A model generated the notes under the pieces. It had not been told where the DNA came from and did no database searches. It worked only from the letters and a program-made list of their open reading frames with translations. Of a DNA stretch of 20,710 nucleotides, positions 7,641 to 14,856 are shown in pieces (within the stretch, counting starts at the first letter, position 1; every line of letters starts with the position of its first letter). Source of the DNA: an uncultured Erythrobacteraceae bacterium (GTDB lineage: Bacteria > Pseudomonadota > Alphaproteobacteria > Sphingomonadales > Sphingomonadaceae). Position numbers and translations under genes: made by a program. Where the stretch lies: the NCBI GenBank assembly GCA_950071875.1, contig CATMNW010000012.1, positions 1 through 20,710 on the forward strand. Direction: 5' to 3'.

Positions 7641-8627
7641 ATGCCCGCAGCTATCGACGACAACACCGGCAGCGTTTTTCACGCGGGCGAAATCGCACTC
7701 CAGCGGGAACTCGGTCTGGCCGACCGTCTCGAGGAAATCGGCAAGCGAATGATCCAGCGCGAGCTGCCCGAGCAGCATCGCGCTTTCTACCCCCAGCTGC
7801 CCTTCATCATTGCCGGCTCAGTAGACCGTGCAGACGACGCCTGGGCGACGCTGATCGCGGGGGAGCCCGGCTTCATGCACTCGCCGCAAGCAGACCGGCT
7901 GATCATTTCTGCGAGTATCGACCCGCGCGACCCGGCTGCCGACGGGCTTGCTCACGGCCATCCCGTCGGCCTGCTCGGCATCGAACTGCAAACGCGGCGG
8001 CGCAATCGCCTCAACGGCATTCTCGCGAGCGATCGCGGCGATCAGTACGAAGTGCGCGTGCGCCAGGCCTATGGCAACTGCCCCCAGTTCATTCGCCTGC
8101 GCGACCATCGTTTCGACCGCTCCCCCTCGCGGCCTTCGCCGGACGATGCCATCCATCTTGCAGAGCTCGATGCAGAGGCAATCGCCCTGATCCGCTCGGC
8201 CGACACCTTCTTCGTTGCATCCTACGCCGATGTCGCAGGCGAGCGGCAGGTGGACGTATCCCACCGAGGCGGCATACCAGGCTTTGTCGAGATTTCCGCC
8301 GACGGCCTCCTGACCATCCCCGACTATCGCGGCAACCGGCATTTCAACACGCTCGGCAACATACTGACGAACCCGAGGGCCGGCCTGCTCTTCATCAATT
8401 TCGAGATCGGCGACCTGCTCCAGCTCAGCGGAGAGGCTGCGATCGACAGCGATGCCCTTGCAGCTTCGCAGCGGATCGGTGCGGAGCGCCTGTGGACGTT
8501 CCGTCCCCGCAGGATCGTTCGCCGCAAGAGCGGATCGCCGCTGCGCTGGATCGCCCAGGAAAACTGCCACTCGCACTCGTCGCTGGCGACCCTCCCCGAT
8601 CACGACCTAATGCAACCGAAAGGATAA
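7641..8627 (+). CDS. PPOX-class (pyridoxamine-phosphate-oxidase-like) flavin-binding protein
   Basis: 328 residues from ATG 7641, with TAGGAG 7 bases upstream (an open frame continues further up but lacks a start signal and overlaps the GST gene). The first third includes QLPFIIAGSVDRADDAWATLI. The second half (ADTFFVASYADVAGERQVDVSHRGGIPGFV, PDYRGNRHFNTLGNILTNPRAGLLFINFE, in outline) is the split-barrel flavin-binding domain with its N-G-N-type loop. Such proteins bind FMN or F420-like cofactors and reduce small molecules. A typical context in proteobacteria is next to GST and DUF1348 genes, as here. A C-terminal tail of about 30 residues is poorly conserved-looking. Substrate unknown. Confidence 0.85.
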   Translation: MPAAIDDNTGSVFHAGEIALQRELGLADRLEEIGKRMIQRELPEQHRAFYPQLPFIIAGSVDRADDAWATLIAGEPGFMHSPQADRLIISASIDPRDPAADGLAHGHPVGLLGIELQTRRRNRLNGILASDRGDQYEVRVRQAYGNCPQFIRLRDHRFDRSPSRPSPDDAIHLAELDAEAIALIRSADTFFVASYADVAGERQVDVSHRGGIPGFVEISADGLLTIPDYRGNRHFNTLGNILTNPRAGLLFINFEIGDLLQLSGEAAIDSDALAASQRIGAERLWTFRPRRIVRRKSGSPLRWIAQENCHSHSSLATLPDHDLMQPKG

Positions 8628-8631
8628 GCCC

Positions 8632-9096
8632 ATGTCCCGTCCCCCGCTGCCACCGTTCGACGAGGCCTCCGCCCGCGAGAAAGTCCGGCTCGCCGAAGAT
8701 GGCTGGAACAGCCGCGATCCGGCCAAGGTCGCTCTCGCCTATACCGAGGACACCCGATGGCGAAACCGCGCCGAATTTCCCCGGGGCCGCGACGAGGCCC
8801 GCGTGTTCCTCGAACGCAAGTGGGCAAGGGAACTCGATTACCGCCTGATCAAGGAACTTTGGGCGTTTTCGGGCAACAGGATCGCGGTCCGATATGCCTA
8901 TGAATATCACGACGACAGCGGCAACTGGTACCGGGCCTATGGAAATGAGAACTGGGAGTTCGCGCCCGATGGCCTAATGCGCAACCGCCATGCGAGCATC
9001 AACGAGCACCCGATCAGCGAGGAGGAGCGCAAGTTTCGCTGGCCGCTCGGCCGGCGTCCCGACGACCACCCCGGTCTTTCGGACCTAGGCCTGTGA
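8632..9096 (+). CDS. DUF1348 NTF2-like (SnoaL-fold) protein
   Basis: 154 residues, ATG 8632, with AAAGGA upstream and only 4 bases after the PPOX gene. PPFDEASAREKVRLAEDGWN, TRWRNRAEF, RKWARELDYRLIKELWAF and YGNENWEFAPDGLMRNRHASIN are characteristic DUF1348 segments. These proteins adopt the cone-shaped NTF2 fold used for small-molecule binding or isomerase chemistry. The tight spacing with its neighbours supports co-transcription with GST and the PPOX protein. Its biochemical role is not established in the family; a detoxification accessory role is inferred from context. Confidence 0.9.
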   Translation: MSRPPLPPFDEASAREKVRLAEDGWNSRDPAKVALAYTEDTRWRNRAEFPRGRDEARVFLERKWARELDYRLIKELWAFSGNRIAVRYAYEYHDDSGNWYRAYGNENWEFAPDGLMRNRHASINEHPISEEERKFRWPLGRRPDDHPGLSDLGL

Positions 9097-9098
9097 GC

Positions 9099-9359
9099 AT
9101 GAGCAAGCGGTCCGCTGCCGCGAATACAGGCCGCAAGCACCTGTGCTTCGACCGGCTTCTCGACGAGCAGCCCCACTGGGCCTTGCGCTTCTGGCTGCTT
9201 GGCGCAGCGCTGGTCCTGACGGGCAGCGCAGTTCTCTCGCTTACGGCATCGCCGCTTGTCCTGGCTTTGCAGGCCCTGTTCTTCGCCGCGCTTTTCGCCT
9301 GGGCCGTGTGGCCGCTGTTTGCGGCTCGCTACCCGTCCCCGTGCCGCAGGCAGGGCTAG
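9099..9359 (+). CDS. Small two-helix membrane protein, unrecognised
   Basis: 86 residues from ATG 9099, two bases after the DUF1348 stop; an in-frame GTG at 9093 overlapping that stop is an alternative. A polar head with a Cys (about 1-28) is followed by two hydrophobic helices (about 30-50 and 54-75) and a short basic tail (PCRRQG). The overlap or near-overlap makes it the last gene of the GST operon. I know no family for it. It may be a membrane partner of the operon or an unrelated hitchhiker. Confidence 0.6.
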   Translation: MSKRSAAANTGRKHLCFDRLLDEQPHWALRFWLLGAALVLTGSAVLSLTASPLVLALQALFFAALFAWAVWPLFAARYPSPCRRQG

Positions 9360-9371
9360 GGGGAGTGCCGG

Positions 9372-10388
9372 TCAGGCCTGCATCGCCCGGCTTTCGAGGT
9401 CCGATTTGCGATAGTGCCTGGGTGTCGTCCCGGACCAGCGCTTGAACGCCCTCGTGAAGGAACTCTGTTCGGAGAAACCCGTCAGGAACGCGACCTCGGC
9501 AAGCGAATGGTCGCCCAGGCCGACGAGCTTGAGGGCAACTTCGCGGCGCGCCTCGTCGACCAGCGACTGATAGCTATGGCCCAGATCGGCCAGCCGGCGC
9601 TGCAACGTCCTGCTGCCGACACCCAGCTGGCTCGCAACGCTCTCGAGGCGAGGCACGCCATCGCTCAGGGCGCTCGCTACCTGCACCACCACTTCGCGGT
9701 CGATGCGGTCCGGCTCGGTCGCCTTCAGGATCTCCTCGAGATGCTCGCGCAGGAACCGCCAGATATGCTGGTCGCCGACAAGGTTCGGGCGGTCGACATC
9801 CTGCTGGTGCATGATGATCGCATCCACCTCAGCCCCGAATACGACCGGGCAGCGGAAATGCGCCTCGAGCGGTCCAGGCGATCCCACAGGAGGGTGGGTG
9901 AACTGCACCCTCTTTGGCGTGAACTGGGGACCGTTGGCATCCCTCCACAGCGCCACGAAGGTGCCGAGCGCCGCCTCGTTGGAGAGCCGTGCGCCGTCAT
10001 TGTCAGGAGCCGAGCGGCCATTGGTCCACCAGAACTCCGCTCCCTTATCCAACGAACCGAACACCGAGTAGGGATTGTACAGCCGGGCAAAGCGGTCGAG
10101 CCTCTCGAACGAGCGTCGCAAGGTCGGGGCCGATTTGATTGTCAGTCCCAAAGGGCCGAAGTCGTTGCACCGCATCGATGCAGAGGTGCGCATGTGAAAA
10201 GCCACTTCGGGCCTTTCGGGTTCGGCCAGCGTCAGGAAAAGCTGATGGTGTTTCTCGACGGGGAGGCGCCCCTCGGGATCGGCAAGCGTCTCGCGCGACA
10301 GGCCGATTTGCGCCAGCGCGCGGTTTGCGGCTGCGCTGTCGGTCTGCATGACCGCCTTGCGGGCGAACAGGCTAGATACTTCCACCAC
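9372..10388 (-). CDS. AraC-family regulator with arabinose-binding-type sensor domain
   Basis: 338 residues from GTG 10388 (an internal ATG at 10349 is a possible alternative). The N-terminal 200 residues match the Arabinose_bd/OruR-ArgR-like sensor (FGPLGLTIKSAPTLRRSFERL, RVQFTHPPVG, CPVVFGAEVDAIIMH). The C-terminal 90 residues are the double helix-turn-helix (VASQLGVGSRTLQRRLADLG and LAEVAFLTGFSEQSSFTRAF, then WSGTTPRHYR). It is divergent from the exported isochorismatase-like/YHS/flavoprotein operon and likely controls it. A direct repeat GTCAA at 21-bp period in the gap is a candidate site. The ligand is unknown. Confidence 0.9.
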   Translation of the reverse strand: MVEVSSLFARKAVMQTDSAAANRALAQIGLSRETLADPEGRLPVEKHHQLFLTLAEPERPEVAFHMRTSASMRCNDFGPLGLTIKSAPTLRRSFERLDRFARLYNPYSVFGSLDKGAEFWWTNGRSAPDNDGARLSNEAALGTFVALWRDANGPQFTPKRVQFTHPPVGSPGPLEAHFRCPVVFGAEVDAIIMHQQDVDRPNLVGDQHIWRFLREHLEEILKATEPDRIDREVVVQVASALSDGVPRLESVASQLGVGSRTLQRRLADLGHSYQSLVDEARREVALKLVGLGDHSLAEVAFLTGFSEQSSFTRAFKRWSGTTPRHYRKSDLESRAMQA

Positions 10389-10467
10389 GGCCTGCGCCCA
10401 CTCCCCACCTCAAGCTACGCGACCGGTGCAACACTATAGGCGCATCCCTGCGCGAATGGCACCCCAC

Positions 10468-10493
10468 GTCAAAGTTTTGTCGCCGCCGGTCAA
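10468..10493 (+). promoter_or_regulatory. Direct repeat GTCAA at 21-bp period, candidate AraC site
   Basis: GTCAA occurs at 10468-10472 and again at 10489-10493, exactly 21 bp (two helical turns) apart, with partial matches continuing downstream. AraC-family activators typically bind such direct repeats. The site lies in the 239-base gap between the AraC gene and the hydrolase gene. A 5-base repeat can arise by chance, so support is limited. Confidence 0.3.
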
Positions 10494-10627
10494 GATCGAC
10501 ACGGCGCCTGCTGCAACCTTCTCCTTGTCAGTTCGATACCACGCCGACGTTGCCCACCAACGCATCGCAGGGTCCGGCCGGTGATCTCCGAACTGTCACG
10601 TCGAAATCCAGATCGAGGACAAGGAAA

Positions 10628-11449
10628 ATGAGCACTCGCCCCAAGAGACTACCCCACAGGGCTGCGGCACTGATCGCGGCTGCCTGCCTGGCCGGGAACC
10701 TGGCCGCCACCGCTACCGCGCAGGAGCAGGCGCGTGCCGCTACTGCGACCATGCCGCCCGTGAACGACGGCCTGCCGATGCCCGGCTTCGCCATCGATCC
10801 GGGATCGACCGCGATCGTCATCACCGATCCGCAGAACGATTTTCTGTCCCCCCAGGGCGTGACCTGGGGCGTGGTCGGTGAAAGCATTACAAAGAATCGC
10901 ACCGTCGAGAACCTCGGAGCCCTGTTCGAGGTGGCCGACCAGACCGGAATGCCTGTCTTCGTTTCTCCCCACTACTATTTCGAGCACGACCATCGCTGGA
11001 AATTCGAAGGCACGCTCGAGACGCTGATGCACGCCATCGGAATGTTCGATCGCCCGCGCGCGCTCACGCTGGAAGGCTTCGAAGGTTCGGGCGCCGACTG
11101 GCTCGAGCGATACAAGCCTTTCATCAATAATGGCCGGACCGTCGTGACCAGCCCCCACAAGGTCTACGGACCCGACAGCAACGACCTCGCCCTGCAACTT
11201 CGCAAGGCCGGCATTTCAAAGGTGATCCTGGGCGGAATGTCGTCGAACCTGTGCACCGAATCGCACATGCGTTCGCTGATCGAAGCGGGCTTTGAAGTCA
11301 TGGTCGTCACCGATGCGACGGCGGGCGCCATCACGCCGTATTACGACGGATACGCTGCCTCGCTGGTCAACTTTCGCATGATCGCCAGCGCCGTCGACAA
11401 TACGGCCAACGCGGTGGCGGCAATTCGCAAGGCCTATCGCGGCCGCTGA
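10628..11449 (+). CDS. Exported isochorismatase-like cysteine hydrolase
   Basis: 273 residues from ATG 10628, with AAGGA just upstream; the open frame continues upstream without a start signal. A basic head and hydrophobic stretch (RAAALIAAACLAGNLAATAT) form a Sec signal peptide, cleaved near residue 32. The isochorismatase fold follows with catalytic triad Asp67 (ITDPQNDFL), Lys178 (SPHKVYG) and Cys209 (SSNLCTESHMR). The family hydrolyses amides, carbamates or vinyl ethers. Most members are cytoplasmic, so export is unusual. It heads a plus-strand series with an exported YHS protein, a flavoprotein and a VOC protein, divergent from an AraC regulator. Substrate unknown. Confidence 0.88.
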   Translation: MSTRPKRLPHRAAALIAAACLAGNLAATATAQEQARAATATMPPVNDGLPMPGFAIDPGSTAIVITDPQNDFLSPQGVTWGVVGESITKNRTVENLGALFEVADQTGMPVFVSPHYYFEHDHRWKFEGTLETLMHAIGMFDRPRALTLEGFEGSGADWLERYKPFINNGRTVVTSPHKVYGPDSNDLALQLRKAGISKVILGGMSSNLCTESHMRSLIEAGFEVMVVTDATAGAITPYYDGYAASLVNFRMIASAVDNTANAVAAIRKAYRGR

Positions 11450-11599
11450 CGACCGACAGCTCGCCGGCCGGAGGCCTCTCCCCCTCCCACGCCTTCCCGG
11501 TCGGCAGGACGGTGGCCCGATCCGCCAGAGCGTCCCGACCCCCGCGGGTCCGGTCACCGTCCCCTTCTTCCTGAACCCCTACGAACAAGGAGAATGACA

Positions 11600-12085
11600 A
11601 TGCGCAATTCCTACGGATTTTCGAGCCTCGCCATCGCGCTTGCGGCCCTTGCCGCGAGCCCCGCACTTGCCGAGGACGAGTATAATGTCACGACCGGCTA
11701 CACGCTCGACGGGGCAGGCCTCGGAGTCCACGGTGTCGATTCCGTGGTGCTCAGCACCCTCAATGCAGTCGCCCCCGGCGATGCCGCCAACGCTGTGGTG
11801 CACGACGGGGTTGCTTACTACTTCGCTTCGAAGCTCTCGGCCGAGCGGTTCCAGGCCGATCCCGACCGCTACCTGCCGCAATATGGCGGCTTCTGCGCCT
11901 ATGCGGTGGCGCTGGGCAAGAAACTGGACGGCGATCCGCGCTACGCCGACATCGTCGACGGCAAGCTCTACCTCTTCGTGAACGCTGCGGTCTACGCCCG
12001 CTACCTCGCGGACAGGGAGAACACGCTGCGCACCGCAGACGAGAAGTGGCCGCAGATCCATCATACGCCGGTCGACCAGCTTTGA
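11600..12085 (+). CDS. Exported YHS-domain protein
   Basis: 161 residues from ATG 11600, preferred over ATG 11594 because AAGGAG needs about 7 bases of spacing. The signal peptide ends in ASPALA before EDEYN (about residue 25). The mature protein is a YHS-family domain: LGVHGVDSVVL, AVVHDGVAYYFASKLSAERF, DPDRYLPQYGGFCAYAVALGKK and DGKLYLFVNAAVYARYLAD. YHS domains occur in metal-handling proteins and are linked to metal binding or storage, and this exported subfamily is common in Proteobacteria with no settled function. It sits between the exported hydrolase and the flavoprotein in the AraC-linked cluster, 150 bases after the former. Confidence 0.85.
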   Translation: MRNSYGFSSLAIALAALAASPALAEDEYNVTTGYTLDGAGLGVHGVDSVVLSTLNAVAPGDAANAVVHDGVAYYFASKLSAERFQADPDRYLPQYGGFCAYAVALGKKLDGDPRYADIVDGKLYLFVNAAVYARYLADRENTLRTADEKWPQIHHTPVDQL

Positions 12086-12093
12086 CCCGTCTA

Positions 12094-12122
12094 GGCGGCG
12101 CCCGCAGCAGTCCGGTGCCGCC
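12094..12122 (+). other. 9-bp hairpin between the YHS and flavoprotein genes
   Basis: GGCGGCGCC (12094-12102) pairs with GGTGCCGCC (12114-12122), with one G-U pair, around an 11-base loop. A pyrimidine run rather than a U run follows. It may attenuate or stabilise the operon transcript between the YHS gene and the oxidoreductase gene. Confidence 0.3.
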
Positions 12123-12155
12123 CCTTCCCCTTCCCAGTCGCGAGGACAAAGCGCC

Positions 12156-13640
12156 ATGAATTTTGAACCATCTGATATCGCGACCACGCCCGCCACCCGA
12201 AAGCCCGGGCACTATGATTTCGATGTCGCCATCCTCGGGGCGGGCACCGCCGGGATGTCCGCATTTCGCGAGGCTTCCAACCATGCCGGCCGGATCGCGC
12301 TGATCGACGGCGGCCCGCTCGGTACCACCTGCGCGCGCGTGGGATGCATGCCGTCAAAGCTCCTGATCGCGGCCGCAGAGGCGGCCCATGGCCCGCGCAA
12401 TTCGGGTCTTTTCGGCATCGACAGCCCTCCCCCGCAGATCGACGGCAAACGCGTGATGGCGCGCGTTCGCAGCGAAAGGGACCGCTTTGTCGGCTTCGTT
12501 CGAGAGGCCGTCGAGAGCTTCGAAGGCGTGACGCTTTTCAGCGAGTATGCCCGCTTCGAGGACGACAATTCCCTGAGGTTGAGCAGCGGACGGATCATCA
12601 CAGCACGGGCGATCGTCATCGCGACGGGATCGCGACCGGCAGTGCCGCAGGCCCTGTTCGCCGCCGGCGAACGATTGATCGTCAATGACGACATTTTCGA
12701 CTGGGATGACCTGCCTTCCTCGGTCGCCGTGTTCGGTGCGGGTGTGATCGGTCTCGAGCTTGGCCAGGCGCTGCACCGGCTGGGTGTCCGCGTGCACCTG
12801 TTCGGCCGCGACAATCGCATCGGTCCGCTCACCGACCCCGAAGTGCGCGACTATGCGGCTGCCGCCTTCCAAGGCGGGTTTCCTGCTACATGGCACGCCG
12901 ACACGCATATTTCGCGGTCGGGGGAGAAAGTCGTCGTTCGCTGGAGCGAGGCAGGCGAGGACCGCGAAGAAGAATTCGACCATGTCCTCGCCGCCACCGG
13001 AAGGGTTCCCAACATCGACCAGATCGGCATCGAGAGGACCTCGCTGCCAACCAACAGCCGGGCCATGCTCGACTATGATCCGCTCTCGGGCCGCGTGGGG
13101 TCGAGCAATATCTTCGTCGCAGGCGATGCCGCCTTCGAGCTCCCGCTGTTGCACGAGGCCGCTGACGAGGGCCGGATCGCGGGAGAGAACGCCGGACGAT
13201 TTCCCGACAGCTACCGCCGAGCCCGACGCACGCCGATCGCGGTGGTTTTCTCCGATCCCCAGATAGCGCTTGTCGGCGCATCCCATCGCCAGCTCGTCGA
13301 AAATTGCGAGAAGGGGTTTGCGATCGGACAGGCCTCGTTCGACGACCAGGGCCGGGCACGGGTCATGGGCCTGAACCGGGGACTTTTGCGAATTTACGGC
13401 GAGCACGGCAGCGGACGCCTGCTCGGTGCAGAGATGATCGGACCGCGCGCGGAGCACCTTGCCCATCTGCTCGCATGGGCGATCGAGATGGACCTGACGG
13501 TCGAGCGCGCTCTTCAGATGCCATTCTACCACCCCGTTCTCGAAGAAGGATTGCGCACGGCCCTGCGCGCCCTCAACGCAGCGCTCGGTTTTGGACCACA
13601 GCCTCCGCTGCGCTGTATCGACTGCGGTCCCGGAGCTTGA
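12156..13640 (+). CDS. Dihydrolipoyl-dehydrogenase-like FAD disulfide oxidoreductase
   Basis: 494 residues. FAD site VAILGAGTAGM near residues 24-34; redox-active disulfide C59-x4-C64 in GTTCARVGCMPSK; NAD(P) site FGAGVIGLELG near 193-203; second FAD site NIFVAGDAA; and the active-site base pair H459/E464 in FYHPVLEEGL. These are all features of class I pyridine-nucleotide disulfide oxidoreductases. The family reduces disulfides such as lipoamide with NAD(P)H, but no 2-oxoacid dehydrogenase genes are here, so lipoamide may not be the substrate. The protein ends in CIDCGPGA, an extra C487-x-x-C490 pair. It is cytoplasmic. It follows the exported YHS gene and is followed 36 bases later by a VOC gene. 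Confidence 0.88.
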   Translation: MNFEPSDIATTPATRKPGHYDFDVAILGAGTAGMSAFREASNHAGRIALIDGGPLGTTCARVGCMPSKLLIAAAEAAHGPRNSGLFGIDSPPPQIDGKRVMARVRSERDRFVGFVREAVESFEGVTLFSEYARFEDDNSLRLSSGRIITARAIVIATGSRPAVPQALFAAGERLIVNDDIFDWDDLPSSVAVFGAGVIGLELGQALHRLGVRVHLFGRDNRIGPLTDPEVRDYAAAAFQGGFPATWHADTHISRSGEKVVVRWSEAGEDREEEFDHVLAATGRVPNIDQIGIERTSLPTNSRAMLDYDPLSGRVGSSNIFVAGDAAFELPLLHEAADEGRIAGENAGRFPDSYRRARRTPIAVVFSDPQIALVGASHRQLVENCEKGFAIGQASFDDQGRARVMGLNRGLLRIYGEHGSGRLLGAEMIGPRAEHLAHLLAWAIEMDLTVERALQMPFYHPVLEEGLRTALRALNAALGFGPQPPLRCIDCGPGA

Positions 13641-13676
13641 TCCCTCGCAATCGGGACAGAGACGGATCGACCTTAC

Positions 13677-14057
13677 ATGAACCCTGATCACCTCTCTATC
13701 CTCGTCTCCTCATTCGAGACCAGCATGCCGTTTTACGACGCGCTTTTGCCATTGATGGGCTTCGACAAGATCAGGCCCCACATCTGGAAGAACGCGGACT
13801 GCTCCTTCATCCAGCTCCGGCAGGCCCATCAGGGCACCTCGCCCTTAGAAAGAAACGGCGCGGGAATGAACCACATCGGTTTCGGCGCGCCCGACGCAAA
13901 AACGGTCGTGCTTATCCGAGACAGAATGGGTGCACTCGGTTTCGAAGTGCCGGATATCCGACGCCTCAACGGCGCGTCGGCCATTTTCATGATGGATCCC
14001 GACGGCATCAGGTTCGAGATCACCTACTATCCGCCGGGCATGCATGTGGTCAGCTGA
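13677..14057 (+). CDS. VOC-family (glyoxalase/dioxygenase fold) protein
   Basis: 126 residues from ATG 13677. Two beta-alpha-beta-beta-beta repeats are visible, starting MNPDHLSILVSSFETSMPFY and MNHIGFGAPDAKTVV. Candidate metal ligands are H5, H66 and E114 (IRFEITYY), the usual positions for a single-domain VOC enzyme. Members include glyoxalase I, fosfomycin-type thiol transferases and ring-cleaving dioxygenases, and the specific reaction cannot be told. It follows the flavoprotein gene by 36 bases and probably closes the AraC-linked series. The ribosome site is weak. Confidence 0.85.
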   Translation: MNPDHLSILVSSFETSMPFYDALLPLMGFDKIRPHIWKNADCSFIQLRQAHQGTSPLERNGAGMNHIGFGAPDAKTVVLIRDRMGALGFEVPDIRRLNGASAIFMMDPDGIRFEITYYPPGMHVVS

Positions 14058-14185
14058 AGCCGGGCGGCATGGCGAAAGCGAGTTGGTGCTGATGGCGCCC
14101 TCGGCACAAAACTTGTCGCGCATGGTCAAGAACCGACCATTCAAAGCGTTAGGGTCGGCTCGCAGATTTTTACATGAGGCCGCAG

Positions 14186-14251
14186 ATGACCCTTTCGGAA
14201 AAGAACCTCCACCCGACGCCTGCAAAGTCCGTGCGGGTCGGCAATCCGTGA
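14186..14251 (+). CDS. Possible 21-residue leader ORF
   Basis: ATG 14186 opens a short frame (MTLSEKNLHPTPAKSVRVGN plus Pro) that stops at TGA 14249-14251. GAGG lies 7 bases upstream. Its stop overlaps the GTG start of the DUF1772 gene (GTGA), so ribosomes finishing it could restart on that gene, which has no good ribosome site of its own. It may be a coupling leader or chance. Confidence 0.3.
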   Translation: MTLSEKNLHPTPAKSVRVGNP

Positions 14252-14736
14252 CCCATCACTGGATCGTCTACGCTTGTATGGTTCTGACAGTCTGGGTCGC
14301 GCTAGTGGGAGGCGTCTTCAAAGCCTTCTCGGAATTCATTATGTCCGCGCTTGATCGCGCCGCAACAGAGTGTGGCATCGAAGCGATGCAACAGATCAAC
14401 CGCAGCGTCCTACGGACTGAATTCGTTGCCGCGATCGTCGCACTATCAGTCGTGAGCCCGCTATTTGCTGCATATTGCTTCTTGGCCGTGGGCGGAACAG
14501 CCAGCGTACTGACCGCACTAGCTTCAGGCATATACTGGCCGAGCGTCTTTTTGGTGACGGTCTTCGGCAACGTGCCCATGAACAAGCGGCTCGACGGGCT
14601 GGCTCCTGGCAGCGCGGAGGCACGCAAATACTGGGCGATCTACGCCCGCCGTTGGACACTCCTCAACCATTGGCGAACCGTTGGATGCCTCGCGACCTCC
14701 ATCGCATATGCGCTTGCCGCCTTGTCGTTCCCCTAG
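14248..14736 (+). CDS. DUF1772 (anthrone-oxygenase-like) membrane protein
   Basis: 162 residues from GTG 14248. The frame stays open upstream to 14044, but the added 68 residues are polar, overlap the VOC gene and have no ribosome site. The family pattern is clear: GGVFKAFSEFIMSAL, GIEAMQQINRSVLRTEF and the late NVPMNKRLD with W-x4-W-x2-LNHWRT. Four hydrophobic helices lie near 5-24, 58-80, 85-106 and 144-161. DUF1772 is related to fungal anthrone oxygenases and to bacterial membrane proteins of unknown role. The start may be coupled to a 21-residue ORF that ends on it. It is followed 120 bases later by a serine hydrolase gene. Confidence 0.78.
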   Translation: MTHHWIVYACMVLTVWVALVGGVFKAFSEFIMSALDRAATECGIEAMQQINRSVLRTEFVAAIVALSVVSPLFAAYCFLAVGGTASVLTALASGIYWPSVFLVTVFGNVPMNKRLDGLAPGSAEARKYWAIYARRWTLLNHWRTVGCLATSIAYALAALSFP

Positions 14737-14856
14737 TCGCGAAAGGAAAAAGTCCGATCACGAACAGCAGCCCATGACCATCTGACCAAGATCCGGCATC
14801 GCAGGAATGTTCCACTCCGTATCCGTCCCAACCAACCATCCAGAGAACCGAAACCG

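Noticed and set aside
6833..7666. 277-residue minus frame opposite the GST gene
   Set aside because: Antisense to a clear glutathione transferase; no independent support.
9414..10439. 341-residue open frame antisense to the AraC gene
   Set aside because: Shadow of a gene with clear sensor and DNA-binding motifs; composition is not protein-like.
12354..13691. 445-residue open frame antisense to the flavoprotein gene
   Set aside because: Arises from GC-rich codon structure opposite a well-identified enzyme; no family look and no ribosome site.
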